Shown: positions 1-5,575, counted from the stretch's first letter. The stretch: 6,551 nucleotides of DNA from Phascolarctobacterium succinatutens CAG:287 (GCF_000434895.1 NZ_FR892749.1:1-6551), one strand, 5' to 3'. The notes: a model not told the origin generated them from the sequence alone. Made by a program: numbers and translations.

Positions 1-160
1 GGAATAGCAATTTTAGCAAATGAGTGTCTGGAACCATAGAAGCAAGGGTACGTAACTTTCTGTTACCGTCTGTCAAATTTTACCGAAGCTTCGTCCTGGT
101 TCCACACGAAATTTGCGTTGTGCCCTATGGCACGGGAAAATTGCTGCTGACTGGAACGAT
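1..160. repeat. Gene-free stretch dense in inverted repeats
   Basis: I find no supportable gene here. Reading frames cross it, but they lack a convincing ribosome binding site. The sequence is rich in dyads: AGCAATTTT (6-14) against AAAATTGCT (137-145); TGGAACCA (29-36) against TGGTTCCA (97-104); CCATAG (34-39) against CTATGG (125-130); a local hairpin GTAAC/GTTAC (52-56, 62-66); the 10-bp palindrome CGAAGCTTCG (84-93); and a hairpin GTGCC/GGCAC with a 4-base loop (120-133). Some arms are mutually exclusive, so alternative folds are possible. It may be a structured RNA or the end of a small repeat or miniature mobile element. It lies beyond the terminator of the murA-mreB operon and matches no RNA family I recognise. 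Confidence 0.35.
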
Positions 161-187
161 ATTTAATTGCGACGCTCACAGTCCCCT

Positions 188-240
188 CTTCGCCCCCTTC
201 CGCCTCGCTTCGCTCAGCACCTTCCCCAAGGGGCAGGCAA
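188..240. repeat. GC-rich intergenic repeat-like element
   Basis: This short stretch is much richer in G+C than its flanks and is built from purine/pyrimidine-biased blocks: GCCCCCTT at 192-199, CCTCGCTTCGCTC near 203-215, and CCTTCCCCAAGGGG at 220-233. The left block can pair with AAGGGGC (228-234) with one bulged C. Stretches of this style recur between genes in gut Bacillota and often give rise to spurious predicted peptides. Only one copy is visible here, so calling it a dispersed repeat is an inference from its appearance. The base run continues into GCCGGC (245-250), a site the endonuclease encoded at 5620-6495 would be expected to recognise. Confidence 0.35.
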
Positions 241-282
241 GAAGGCCGGCAGAACGCTAAAGATTCTCCTTCACATCTACAC

Positions 283-308
283 AAAAGGAGCTGCCAACGG
301 CAGCTCCT
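283..308 (-). terminator. Rho-independent terminator after mreB
   Basis: Read on the minus strand, GGAGCTGCC (307-299) pairs perfectly with GGCAGCTCC (295-287) across a 3-base loop, and a flanking A-T pair extends the stem to 10 bp. TTTT (286-283) follows, its first T being the partner in that outer pair. It begins 9 bases beyond the mreB stop codon, so it most likely ends the murA-mreB transcript. The U-run is short but the stem is strong. Confidence 0.85.
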
Positions 309-316
309 CCCCAAAA

Positions 317-1342
317 TTAATCAACCAGATTAGACGCAGTATAAACAGTACCCGGATGCAGCTTATCCAGATTCTCCAGCGCCTTGCCGGTGCCAAGAGC
401 AACACACTCCAACGGATCATCGGCAATATGTGTAGTAATACCGGTCTCACGCTGCATAATCTCAGCCAGACCATCAAGCAGCGCACCGCCGCCGGTCAGA
501 TAAATACCGTTATCAACAATATCCGCAGCCAGCTCAGGCGGACATTTTTCCAGAACACCACGCACGGTAGCAATCAGAGAAGCAATAGCATCCTCCAGCG
601 CCACACGGCAATCCTCAGAACTTACGCTGAAGGTAGTCGGCAGACCGGTAACCATATCACGGCCACGCACAGTAATAGACTCATGACGACCATCAGTAAT
701 AACAGTAGCAACATTCATCTTGATTTCCTCAGCAGTACGCTCACCGATAAGCACATTATGAACCTTCTTCACATGACGCACAATAGCCTCATCAAAATGG
801 TCACCGCCGATACGGATAGAAGAATCAACAACAATACCGCCAAGGCTCAGCACAGCTATATCAGTAGTACCACCACCAATATCAACAACCATATTGCCGC
901 GCGGTACGGAAATATCAATACCGGCGCCAAGAGCCGCAGCCAGCGGTTCCTCAATCAGATAGGTTTTGGAAGCACCGCCTTGGGTAGTAGCCTCCATAAC
1001 AGCACGCTTTTCTACCGAAGTAATACCGATAGGTACACAGGTCATAACACGCGGTTTGAAAAACAGGCTCTTGCCCGCAACCTTCTCAATAACGTAAGCC
1101 AGCAGCTTTTGCGTTACCGTATAATTCGCAATAACGCCCTCCTTCAGCGGACGGATAGCAACGATACTGCCGGGAGCACGTCCCAGCATTTCTCTGGCAT
1201 CATCGCCCACAGCCAGCACCTTGTTGCGCACCTTGTCAATAGCCACAACAGAAGGCTCCTTCAGGACAACGCCCTTACCCTTGACATAAACAAGAATGTT
1301 AGCGGTACCCAAATCAATACCGATATCCATACTCTTAAACAT
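317..1342 (-). CDS. mreB: Rod shape-determining protein, MreB/Mbl type
   Basis: This is a bacterial actin homologue that polymerises on the inner face of the membrane and guides the elongasome during side-wall synthesis. The 341 residues are full length for the family. The actin ATPase motifs are all visible: phosphate-1 loop IDLGTAN (9-15), the EEP motif with the candidate catalytic Glu131, phosphate-2 loop DIGGGTTD (154-161), LIGERTAE (198-205), RGRDMVTGLP (226-235), and the adenosine motif YLTGGGALLDG (281-291). The N-terminus (DIGIDLGTAN, then VKGKG) resembles Bacillus Mbl more than MreB, and there is no adjacent mreC or mreD in view, so this is probably the Mbl-like paralogue. The start is fixed by AAGGAGA (1357-1351), 8 bases before the ATG; that ribosome binding site overlaps the murA stop codon. 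Only 13 bases separate it from murA, so the two are almost certainly co-transcribed. Confidence 0.96.
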   Translation of the reverse strand: MFKSMDIGIDLGTANILVYVKGKGVVLKEPSVVAIDKVRNKVLAVGDDAREMLGRAPGSIVAIRPLKEGVIANYTVTQKLLAYVIEKVAGKSLFFKPRVMTCVPIGITSVEKRAVMEATTQGGASKTYLIEEPLAAALGAGIDISVPRGNMVVDIGGGTTDIAVLSLGGIVVDSSIRIGGDHFDEAIVRHVKKVHNVLIGERTAEEIKMNVATVITDGRHESITVRGRDMVTGLPTTFSVSSEDCRVALEDAIASLIATVRGVLEKCPPELAADIVDNGIYLTGGGALLDGLAEIMQRETGITTHIADDPLECVALGTGKALENLDKLHPGTVYTASNLVD

Positions 1343-1355
1343 TAGTCATATCTCC

Positions 1356-2621
1356 TTAATCTACATCTACACGTTCAATATCCGCACCCAGATTTTTCAG
1401 CTTAGCAACAATGTTCTCGTAGCCACGGTCGATATGGTGCAAATCACCGATACGCGTCGTACCCTCAGCCACTAGGCCAGCCAGAATCATAGCGGCACCG
1501 GCACGCAAATCGGTTGCACGCACATCGCAGCCTGTCAGCTTGCTTGGACCGTCAATAACAGCACTGCGTCCTTCGGTAGAAATCTGCGCACCCATACGGT
1601 TCAGCTCAACCACATGCATGAAACGGTTTTCAAAAACAGTTTCCGTAACCTTGCTGCGGCCCTCGGCAATAACCATCATCGCCATCATCTGCGCCTGCAT
1701 ATCAGTCGGGAAGCCGGGGTAAGGCAGAGTTTTGATAGATACAGCCTTCAGTGGATTCTGTCCGATAACGCGCACCTTGTCAATATCCTCTTCAACCACG
1801 GCACCAGCCTCTCGCAGCTTGGCAATCAGCGGCTTCTGATGCTCTGGCAGAACATTTTCCACCACAACATCGCCACCGGTCATAGCAGCAGCAATCATAT
1901 AAGTGCCTGCCTCAATACGGTCCGGAATAATGGTGTAGTCTGCACCATGCAGCTTGTCTACACCCTCAATGCGGATAGTATCTGTACCGGCACCGCGGAT
2001 TTTGGCACCCATCTTATTCAGATAGTTGGCCAAATCAACAATTTCCGGTTCCTCAGCAACATTTTCCAGAATAGTAGTACCCTCAGCCAAGGATGCTGCC
2101 ATCATAATATTTTCGGTAGCACCTACGCTCGGGAAATCAAAATAAATGCTGGTACCCTTCAGTCCCTCTGGAGCACTTGCTTCAATATAGCCATGTCCCT
2201 GTTCGATTTTTACACCCAAGGCCTCAAAGCCCTTCAAGTGAATATCAATCGGACGGGCGCCGATAGCGCAGCCGCCGGGCATAGAAATACGCGCTTTACC
2301 TATGCGTGCCAGCAAAGGTCCCATTACCAGAAAGGACGCACGCATAGTGCGCACCAGCTCATACGGTGCTTCATACGAGGTTATCTCAGTGCTGTCGATA
2401 TCCAGCACATTCTTTTCCGGACTGCATTCCACGGACAGTCCCAGACATTTTAAAACTTCACTTATAGTATGCACATCTTCCAGCATCGGAACTTCATCAA
2501 GATGACTTGGGGTAGTTCCCAGGATAGAAGCTGCAATAATCGGCAGTACAGCGTTTTTCGCACCGCTGGTTTTAACTGCACCAACGAGGCGGTTTCCGCC
2601 CTTCACAATTAGTTTTTCCAA
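1356..2621 (-). CDS. murA: UDP-N-acetylglucosamine 1-carboxyvinyltransferase MurA
   Basis: MurA transfers the enolpyruvyl group of phosphoenolpyruvate to UDP-GlcNAc, the first committed cytoplasmic step of peptidoglycan synthesis. From the TTG start chosen here the protein has 421 residues, typical of the family. Visible signatures are KTSGAKNA (17-24) with Lys22 and Asn23, RTMRAS (91-96), the active-site loop PGGCAIGARP (115-124) with Cys118, FPTD with Asp307 (304-307), and the C-terminal DRGYEN (398-403). Cys118 is the residue alkylated by fosfomycin in this family, so by family knowledge the enzyme should be sensitive unless something else protects it. An in-frame ATG at 2693 would add 24 residues, but it lies inside the predicted promoter spacer and has no ribosome binding site. 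The TTG has AGGAGG 6 bases upstream, and the protein then begins MEKLIVKGGN as family members do. It is the first gene of the murA-mreB operon. Confidence 0.97.
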   Translation of the reverse strand: MEKLIVKGGNRLVGAVKTSGAKNAVLPIIAASILGTTPSHLDEVPMLEDVHTISEVLKCLGLSVECSPEKNVLDIDSTEITSYEAPYELVRTMRASFLVMGPLLARIGKARISMPGGCAIGARPIDIHLKGFEALGVKIEQGHGYIEASAPEGLKGTSIYFDFPSVGATENIMMAASLAEGTTILENVAEEPEIVDLANYLNKMGAKIRGAGTDTIRIEGVDKLHGADYTIIPDRIEAGTYMIAAAMTGGDVVVENVLPEHQKPLIAKLREAGAVVEEDIDKVRVIGQNPLKAVSIKTLPYPGFPTDMQAQMMAMMVIAEGRSKVTETVFENRFMHVVELNRMGAQISTEGRSAVIDGPSKLTGCDVRATDLRAGAAMILAGLVAEGTTRIGDLHHIDRGYENIVAKLKNLGADIERVDVD

Positions 2622-2633
2622 AATAACCCTCCT
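2619..2633 (-). promoter_or_regulatory. murA ribosome binding site and TTG start
   Basis: On the minus strand AGGAGGG (2633-2627) is followed by TTATT and then TTG (2621-2619). The near-perfect Shine-Dalgarno sequence at 6-base spacing decides the start against the upstream ATG at 2693. A TTG start normally lowers initiation, which the strong site may offset. Confidence 0.9.
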
Positions 2634-2646
2634 GCATATGCGAAGT

Positions 2647-2662
2647 CGGAAAAATTTTTCCG
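2647..2662. promoter_or_regulatory. 16-bp perfect palindrome in the murA leader
   Basis: CGGAAAAATTTTTCCG is a perfect 16-bp palindrome just downstream of the predicted murA -10 box, at or a few bases after the likely transcription start. In DNA it could be a repressor site; in RNA it could form a 5' stem. A weaker relative, CCGGAAAATTTTGCC, lies upstream of the -35 box at 2715-2729. Which protein, if any, binds is not visible. Confidence 0.4.
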
Positions 2663-2670
2663 TAACAAAT

Positions 2671-2700
2671 ATTTTATCATTAAACACGGGCACTTTTCAA
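2671..2700 (-). promoter_or_regulatory. Sigma-A-type promoter of murA-mreB
   Basis: On the minus strand TTGAAA (2700-2695) matches the -35 consensus at five of six positions, and TAAAAT (2676-2671) matches the -10 consensus at five of six, with an 18-base spacer. Transcription would start near 2664, giving a leader of about 40 bases before the TTG. No other promoter is apparent between murA and mreB. Confidence 0.7.
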
Positions 2701-2754
2701 GACTTAATAAAAATCCGGAAAATTTTGCCACAGGCGCATCCCGCCCGGCCTTAT

Positions 2755-2781
2755 AAGAAAAAGCCGGTACTGCTTCCGGCT
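2755..2781 (-). terminator. Rho-independent terminator after the 61-residue gene
   Basis: On the minus strand AGCCGG (2781-2776) pairs with CCGGCT (2767-2762) around an 8-base loop and is followed by TTTTCTTA (2761-2754). The first stem base is the last base of the stop codon of the upstream small gene, so the terminator is tightly joined to that gene. It separates the small gene from the murA promoter about 55 bases further on. Confidence 0.85.
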
Positions 2782-2966
2782 CAGAAATTCACCCGCTGGC
2801 GGTCTGCTAAAATATTATAATAGGTTTCCTTCTCCATTAATTCCCGGCGGATAGCCTTTTTAGCATCCTCATCAGTGCATTCTGACAGACGCTTACGCAA
2901 AAAAGCTATATCCTGCTTCAGCATCAGCATTTTATTTCCTGCCAGACTTTCTACGATATCAGCCAT
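2781..2966 (-). CDS. Small helical protein, 61 residues, function unknown
   Basis: I do not recognise this protein. From the chosen ATG it reads MADIVESLAG and continues as a highly charged, Leu/Lys/Glu/Arg-rich sequence that looks almost wholly alpha-helical, with possible coiled-coil spacing in LKQDIAFLRKRL (residues 20-31) and a second helix around KKAIRRELMEKE. It has no signal peptide, membrane segment or metal motif, so it is probably cytosolic. The ATG at 2966 has GGTGA 7 bases upstream. An in-frame ATG at 3008 would add 14 residues but has no good ribosome binding site. The case that it is a real gene rests on its own promoter with an internal palindrome (3032-3061) and an adjoining terminator (2755-2781), making it a single-gene unit. 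Its position before murA could be coincidental. It might be a DNA-binding accessory or stress-related small protein, but nothing in the sequence settles this. Confidence 0.75.
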   Translation of the reverse strand: MADIVESLAGNKMLMLKQDIAFLRKRLSECTDEDAKKAIRRELMEKETYYNILADRQRVNF

Positions 2967-3031
2967 CTTACAGTCACCGTCCTTACTTATATATAAAATT
3001 CTTCTCATCTGGAAGTTTGCGGCCTTGCCTA

Positions 3032-3061
3032 ATTCTACATACTATAGTCTACTATAAGCAA
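3032..3061 (-). promoter_or_regulatory. Promoter with internal operator-like palindrome
   Basis: On the minus strand TTGCTT (3061-3056) and TAGAAT (3037-3032) are separated by 18 bases. The -10 matches consensus at five of six positions; the -35 is weak (three of six). The spacer holds the inverted repeat TATAGT-CT-ACTATA (3043-3056, plus-strand reading), exactly where a repressor would block RNA polymerase. It would drive the 61-residue gene with a leader of about 60 bases. Confidence 0.5.
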
Positions 3062-3119
3062 GTTTAATATGCAAGGAAAAATGTGTGACAAAACACAAAA
3101 ACCAGCTGATGACGTTCGT

Positions 3120-3209
3120 TTGCGTTTTTCCTAGGAACTTTGCAGCTAAAATTGCGTTTTTCATATGAACTTTGTGCTTGCGAGTACATTTTTCATATGA
3201 AAAACGCAA
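3120..3209. repeat. Three palindromic repeats at exact 32-bp spacing
   Basis: Three 23-base units lie at 3120-3142, 3152-3174 and 3187-3209. Their cores are TTCCTAGGAA (3128-3137), TTCATATGAA (3160-3169) and TTCATATGAA (3192-3201), with centres at 3132/3133, 3164/3165 and 3196/3197, exactly 32 bp apart. Units 1 and 2 are direct copies that differ only at 3131/3163 (C/A) and 3134/3166 (G/T), a symmetric pair that keeps the palindrome. Unit 3 is inverted: 3152-3169 and 3192-3209 form an 18-bp perfect inverted repeat with a 22-base spacer. Unit 3 also contains the 16-bp palindrome TTTTTCATATGAAAAA (3189-3204). The 9-base gaps between repeats are too short for CRISPR spacers. Possible roles are a phased operator array for the 61-residue gene, whose -35 box is about 60 bp away, a structured RNA, or a small repeat element. 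Confidence 0.8.
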
Positions 3210-3229
3210 AAACATCGGCATTAACGATT

Positions 3230-3251
3230 CTGACGATACGAAAACCGTCAG
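3230..3251. other. Short hairpin in the intergenic block
   Basis: CTGACG (3230-3235) and CGTCAG (3246-3251) form a 6-bp stem with a 10-base loop. No U-run follows on either strand, so it is not a typical terminator. Apart from this, the 32-bp array, the small-gene promoter and the stem-loop at 3303-3340, I see nothing in the 421 gene-free bases from 2967 to 3387. The plus-strand frame that crosses it lacks a ribosome binding site and runs through the terminator. Confidence 0.3.
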
Positions 3252-3302
3252 CTTGCCGCTTTATCTGCTTTGGAATATCAAAAGTTATTTATAAATATGC
3301 GC

Positions 3303-3340
3303 AAACACCCGAAGCCATTACGACTTCGGGTGTTTTGTTT
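3303..3340. terminator. Strong stem-loop terminator, possibly bidirectional
   Basis: AAACACCCGAAG (3303-3314) pairs perfectly with CTTCGGGTGTTT (3324-3335), a 12-bp stem with a 9-base loop. On the plus strand TTTTGTTT (3333-3340) follows; on the minus strand only TTT lies at the end of the stem. It is placed to end the peptidase operon on the minus strand, yet the better U-run faces the plus strand. It therefore either works both ways or ends an unannotated plus-strand transcript from the gene-free block. Confidence 0.8.
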
Positions 3341-3387
3341 ATTGCGACATGACTTGCTATATTTTTTTAGGGCAAGCCTTCCTGCAC

Positions 3388-4077
3388 TCACAAACGCTCT
3401 ACTTTTGCCTCACCGTGCCACATAAATTTGGTTGCCAAAGCCAAAAGCTCTGCATCCTCCAAGCCCTCGCTAACTACAACCACATCGGCCTGCAAAAGGC
3501 TCACGCTCAAATCGCAGAACATTTTTCGCAGCTCGTTAATCATCTCGGCATCACCGTCATTAACAACGCCCGGCGTACGCTCTGCCAGATGCCAGTAAAG
3601 CTGCTTTAAAATATAGCTTTCGTTTTTATTGTACTCTTTGATGTTATCAATAATATTATAAGGATAGACTTCTGCGTCACGCCACGTAGCCTTATACGCA
3701 TCGAGCACTTTATTTTCATACTCCTGCTTATAAGCTGCCCAGCCCTCGCGGTCGTCAAATTTCAGCATATCCTCCAGCTTATCACGGCAGCTGATAACCT
3801 TACGGCAGCGCACAAGCATAGCGTAAATCAGCGCCCGCTCCGCTTCCGTCGCCTGCACAGGCTCCGGCGTAATCGTAAAAACCTGTAAGCCTTCATTCAA
3901 TTTATGGCGACGCTCTGCCTCCAGGCGTGCCATTTTCAGATGCTGCATTGAAAGCAGGCTGTCCTCACAGCTCACAGGCAGCCCCTGTGCCTGCAAGCCG
4001 GCAATTTCGTTCTCATTACATAAAACTAAAATACGCTGCTTTTTCTCTGCCTGCGAAAGCTCGTTAAGGGTATTCAT
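3388..4077 (-). CDS. Uncharacterised 229-residue soluble protein coupled to M18 peptidase
   Basis: I cannot assign this protein to a family with confidence. It is charged and largely helical, with no signal peptide or membrane segment, so it is probably cytosolic. The N-terminal part (residues 1-60) has RILVLCNENEIAGLQAQGLP followed by a Glu/Arg-rich helix. The middle (about 75-165) contains a Cys-bearing segment, VRCRKVISCRDK (89-100), and aromatic-rich YKATWRDAEVYPYN (128-141). The C-terminal part includes the hydrophobic strand-like ADVVVVSEG (197-205). Cysteines at 20, 37, 91, 97 and 188 do not form a clear CxxC metal site. The N-terminal CNE...GL...ED pattern faintly recalls clostridial DUF6323 proteins, but I would not annotate it so. 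The ATG overlaps the peptidase stop as ATGA, with GGAG 8 bases upstream (4089-4086), so the two are translationally coupled and probably made in fixed proportion. That context suggests a role linked to peptide turnover or to the peptidase complex, by inference only. Confidence 0.85.
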   Translation of the reverse strand: MNTLNELSQAEKKQRILVLCNENEIAGLQAQGLPVSCEDSLLSMQHLKMARLEAERRHKLNEGLQVFTITPEPVQATEAERALIYAMLVRCRKVISCRDKLEDMLKFDDREGWAAYKQEYENKVLDAYKATWRDAEVYPYNIIDNIKEYNKNESYILKQLYWHLAERTPGVVNDGDAEMINELRKMFCDLSVSLLQADVVVVSEGLEDAELLALATKFMWHGEAKVERL

Positions 4078-5480
4078 TTGCTGCTCTCCAAGAAAGCAGC
4101 GAATGCTTTATAGGTGTAATAAACATCCAGCTTAGAGCTCAGCTCGAACGGAGAATGCATGCACAGAATAGGTACACCAAGGTCAACTACATCCATATCC
4201 ATAGCTGCAACATACAAAGCAACGGTACCGCCGCCGCCTTCGTCTACAGCGCCCAGCTCACCGATTTGCCAGAAAACATCAGCCTCATCCATAATGCTGA
4301 TAACCTTGGCCATCGTTTCAGCGCTGGCATCGTTGGAGCCTGATTTGCCGCGCGCACCGGTATATTTGGTCAGCACAGGACCTTTGTTGACAAAGCAGCT
4401 GTTGCGCTCTTCGTATACGGAAGCAAAGCTCGGGTCATAGGCACCGTTGACATCGGAGGAAAGTGCAGTAGTATTGCGCAGCAGCTTGCGGATGTTGGCA
4501 CCCTGAGTTGCTGCCAGATCCTCCAGATAGTGCAGCACGAAATCAGAATTCAGACCGGTGTTGCCGTAGGAACCGATTTCCTCTTTATCTGCCAAAACCG
4601 TAACAGTGGTGTAGTACGGTGCTTTGGTATCAATTTCCGCAGTCAGTGCGGTATAAGCACAAACCTTATCGTCCTGGCCATAGGCACCAATCAGGCTGCG
4701 GTCCAGGCCCACGTCCTGCGCCTTGGTTGCAGGCACAAATTCAATTTCCGCACGCATAAAGTCATGCTCGGTAATGCCATACATTTCGTTGAGCAGAGCC
4801 AGCGCATTCAGCTTCACAGCGTCCTTAACGTCCTCTTCTTCGCTTTCGTCAACAAAAGGCAGGCTGCCGATAACAATATTCAGCTCCTCGCCCTTAATGC
4901 CTTCGCCCAGCTTGCGCTCGTTCTGCTTAGCGCCCAGATGGGGCAGCAAATCGGTTACGCAGAATACCGGGTCACCGGCATTTTCGCCCACGCATACCTT
5001 CACCAGCTCACCGTTCTTTTTGATAATCACGCCATGCATAGCCAGAGGCACAGTTACCCACTGATATTTGCGGATACCGCCATAGTAATGCGTTTTAAAA
5101 TATGCCATCTCATGATTTTCGTATACCGGGTTCGGCTTTAAATCAAGGCGCGGAGAATCGATATGCGCAGCGTTCAGGCGCACGCCTGCCTCCAGCGGTG
5201 CGGTGCCGAAGGTGGACATAGCCAGAGATTTGCCGCGATTAACAAAGTAAACCTTGTCACCGGGTTTATATGCCTTGCCTTCCTCGAAGGGAGCATAGCC
5301 AGCAGCAGCCAGCTTTTCTACAGCCTTGGCGGTAAATTCGCGCTCTGTTTTTGCTGTATCCAAAAATTCCTTATAGCCTTCGCAGTATGCAAACGCTGCT
5401 TCTTTGGCAGCAACATTCTTTTTAGCGATATGGAGGAATTCCCATGTTAAATTCTTTTGCAATTCCTTTGCAGTTGTCAT
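4074..5480 (-). CDS. M18-family zinc aminopeptidase
   Basis: This is a probable cytosolic two-metal aminopeptidase of family M18 (aspartyl aminopeptidase/aminopeptidase I group), releasing N-terminal residues from peptides. At 468 residues it is normal length. The expected metal and catalytic residues are all present: AHIDSPR with His106 (105-111), GQDDK with Asp270/Asp271 (268-272), DKEEIGS with Glu300 as likely general base and Glu301 as ligand (298-304), SSDVNGAYDP with Asp343 (341-350), and MHSPFE with His442 (441-446). The gap from about 115 to 245 fits the dimerisation insert that splits the catalytic domain in this family. There is no signal peptide. The start has AAGGAG 9 bases upstream. 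It is the first gene of a two-gene operon and shares an ATGA overlap with the 229-residue protein. Family members form large tetrahedral oligomers. Whether this one prefers acidic residues cannot be read from the sequence. Confidence 0.95.
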   Translation of the reverse strand: MTTAKELQKNLTWEFLHIAKKNVAAKEAAFAYCEGYKEFLDTAKTEREFTAKAVEKLAAAGYAPFEEGKAYKPGDKVYFVNRGKSLAMSTFGTAPLEAGVRLNAAHIDSPRLDLKPNPVYENHEMAYFKTHYYGGIRKYQWVTVPLAMHGVIIKKNGELVKVCVGENAGDPVFCVTDLLPHLGAKQNERKLGEGIKGEELNIVIGSLPFVDESEEEDVKDAVKLNALALLNEMYGITEHDFMRAEIEFVPATKAQDVGLDRSLIGAYGQDDKVCAYTALTAEIDTKAPYYTTVTVLADKEEIGSYGNTGLNSDFVLHYLEDLAATQGANIRKLLRNTTALSSDVNGAYDPSFASVYEERNSCFVNKGPVLTKYTGARGKSGSNDASAETMAKVISIMDEADVFWQIGELGAVDEGGGGTVALYVAAMDMDVVDLGVPILCMHSPFELSSKLDVYYTYKAFAAFLESSK

Positions 5481-5518
5481 AATCTATCACTCCTTGTATA
5501 AGCTTTAGTAAGCAGTGC

Positions 5519-5560
5519 CAAACAGCACTATGTAAATAATACCACAAATAGCACTATTTG
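5519..5560. promoter_or_regulatory. Operator-like repeats upstream of the M18 operon
   Basis: The 12-mers CAAACAGCACTA (5519-5530) and CAAATAGCACTA (5545-5556) match at 11 of 12 positions and are 26 bp apart. The second is half of a perfect inverted repeat, CAAATAG-CA-CTATTTG (5545-5560). A shorter dyad, AGTGC/GCACT, covers 5514-5529. A minus-strand TATTAT (5541-5536) could be a -10 box for the peptidase, with the palindrome lying over its -35 region; no good -35 hexamer is present, so transcription may be regulated. The regulator is not encoded in the visible window. Confidence 0.5.
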
Positions 5561-5575
5561 GGGAGAGGAAGGGAA

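Noticed and set aside
63..314. Minus-strand open frame of 83 residues near the left edge
   Set aside because: It overlaps the mreB terminator and the GC-rich repeat-like stretch, and its translation looks like a repeat-derived low-complexity peptide.
167..1345. Long plus-strand open frame (392 residues) opposite mreB
   Set aside because: It is the antisense shadow of mreB. The predicted protein is Asn/Thr/Ser/His-rich with no family motif, and the minus-strand MreB is unmistakable.
1614..2453. Plus-strand open frame (279 residues) opposite murA
   Set aside because: Antisense shadow of murA with no recognisable motif or ribosome binding site.
2622..2693. 24-residue N-terminal extension of MurA from an ATG at 2693
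   Set aside because: The ATG lies within the predicted promoter spacer and has no ribosome binding site; the TTG at 2621 has AGGAGG at ideal spacing and gives the usual MurA N-terminus.
2967..3008. 14-residue extension of the small protein from an ATG at 3008
   Set aside because: No Shine-Dalgarno match at suitable spacing, whereas the internal ATG at 2966 has GGTGA 7 bases upstream.
3120..3209. Short CRISPR array
   Set aside because: The gap between units 1 and 2 is only 9 bases, the third unit is inverted, and no cas genes are in view.
3140..3352. Plus-strand 70-residue frame across the intergenic block
   Set aside because: It has no ribosome binding site, starts inside the palindrome array and reads through the strong terminator.
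3354..3376. CTTGC...GCAAG dyad beyond the 229-residue gene as a second terminator
   Set aside because: Only 5 bp of stem with a 14-base loop, and no U-run after it on the minus strand.
4530..5141. Plus-strand open frame (203 residues) opposite the M18 gene
   Set aside because: Antisense of a clearly conserved peptidase, with no independent evidence of coding.
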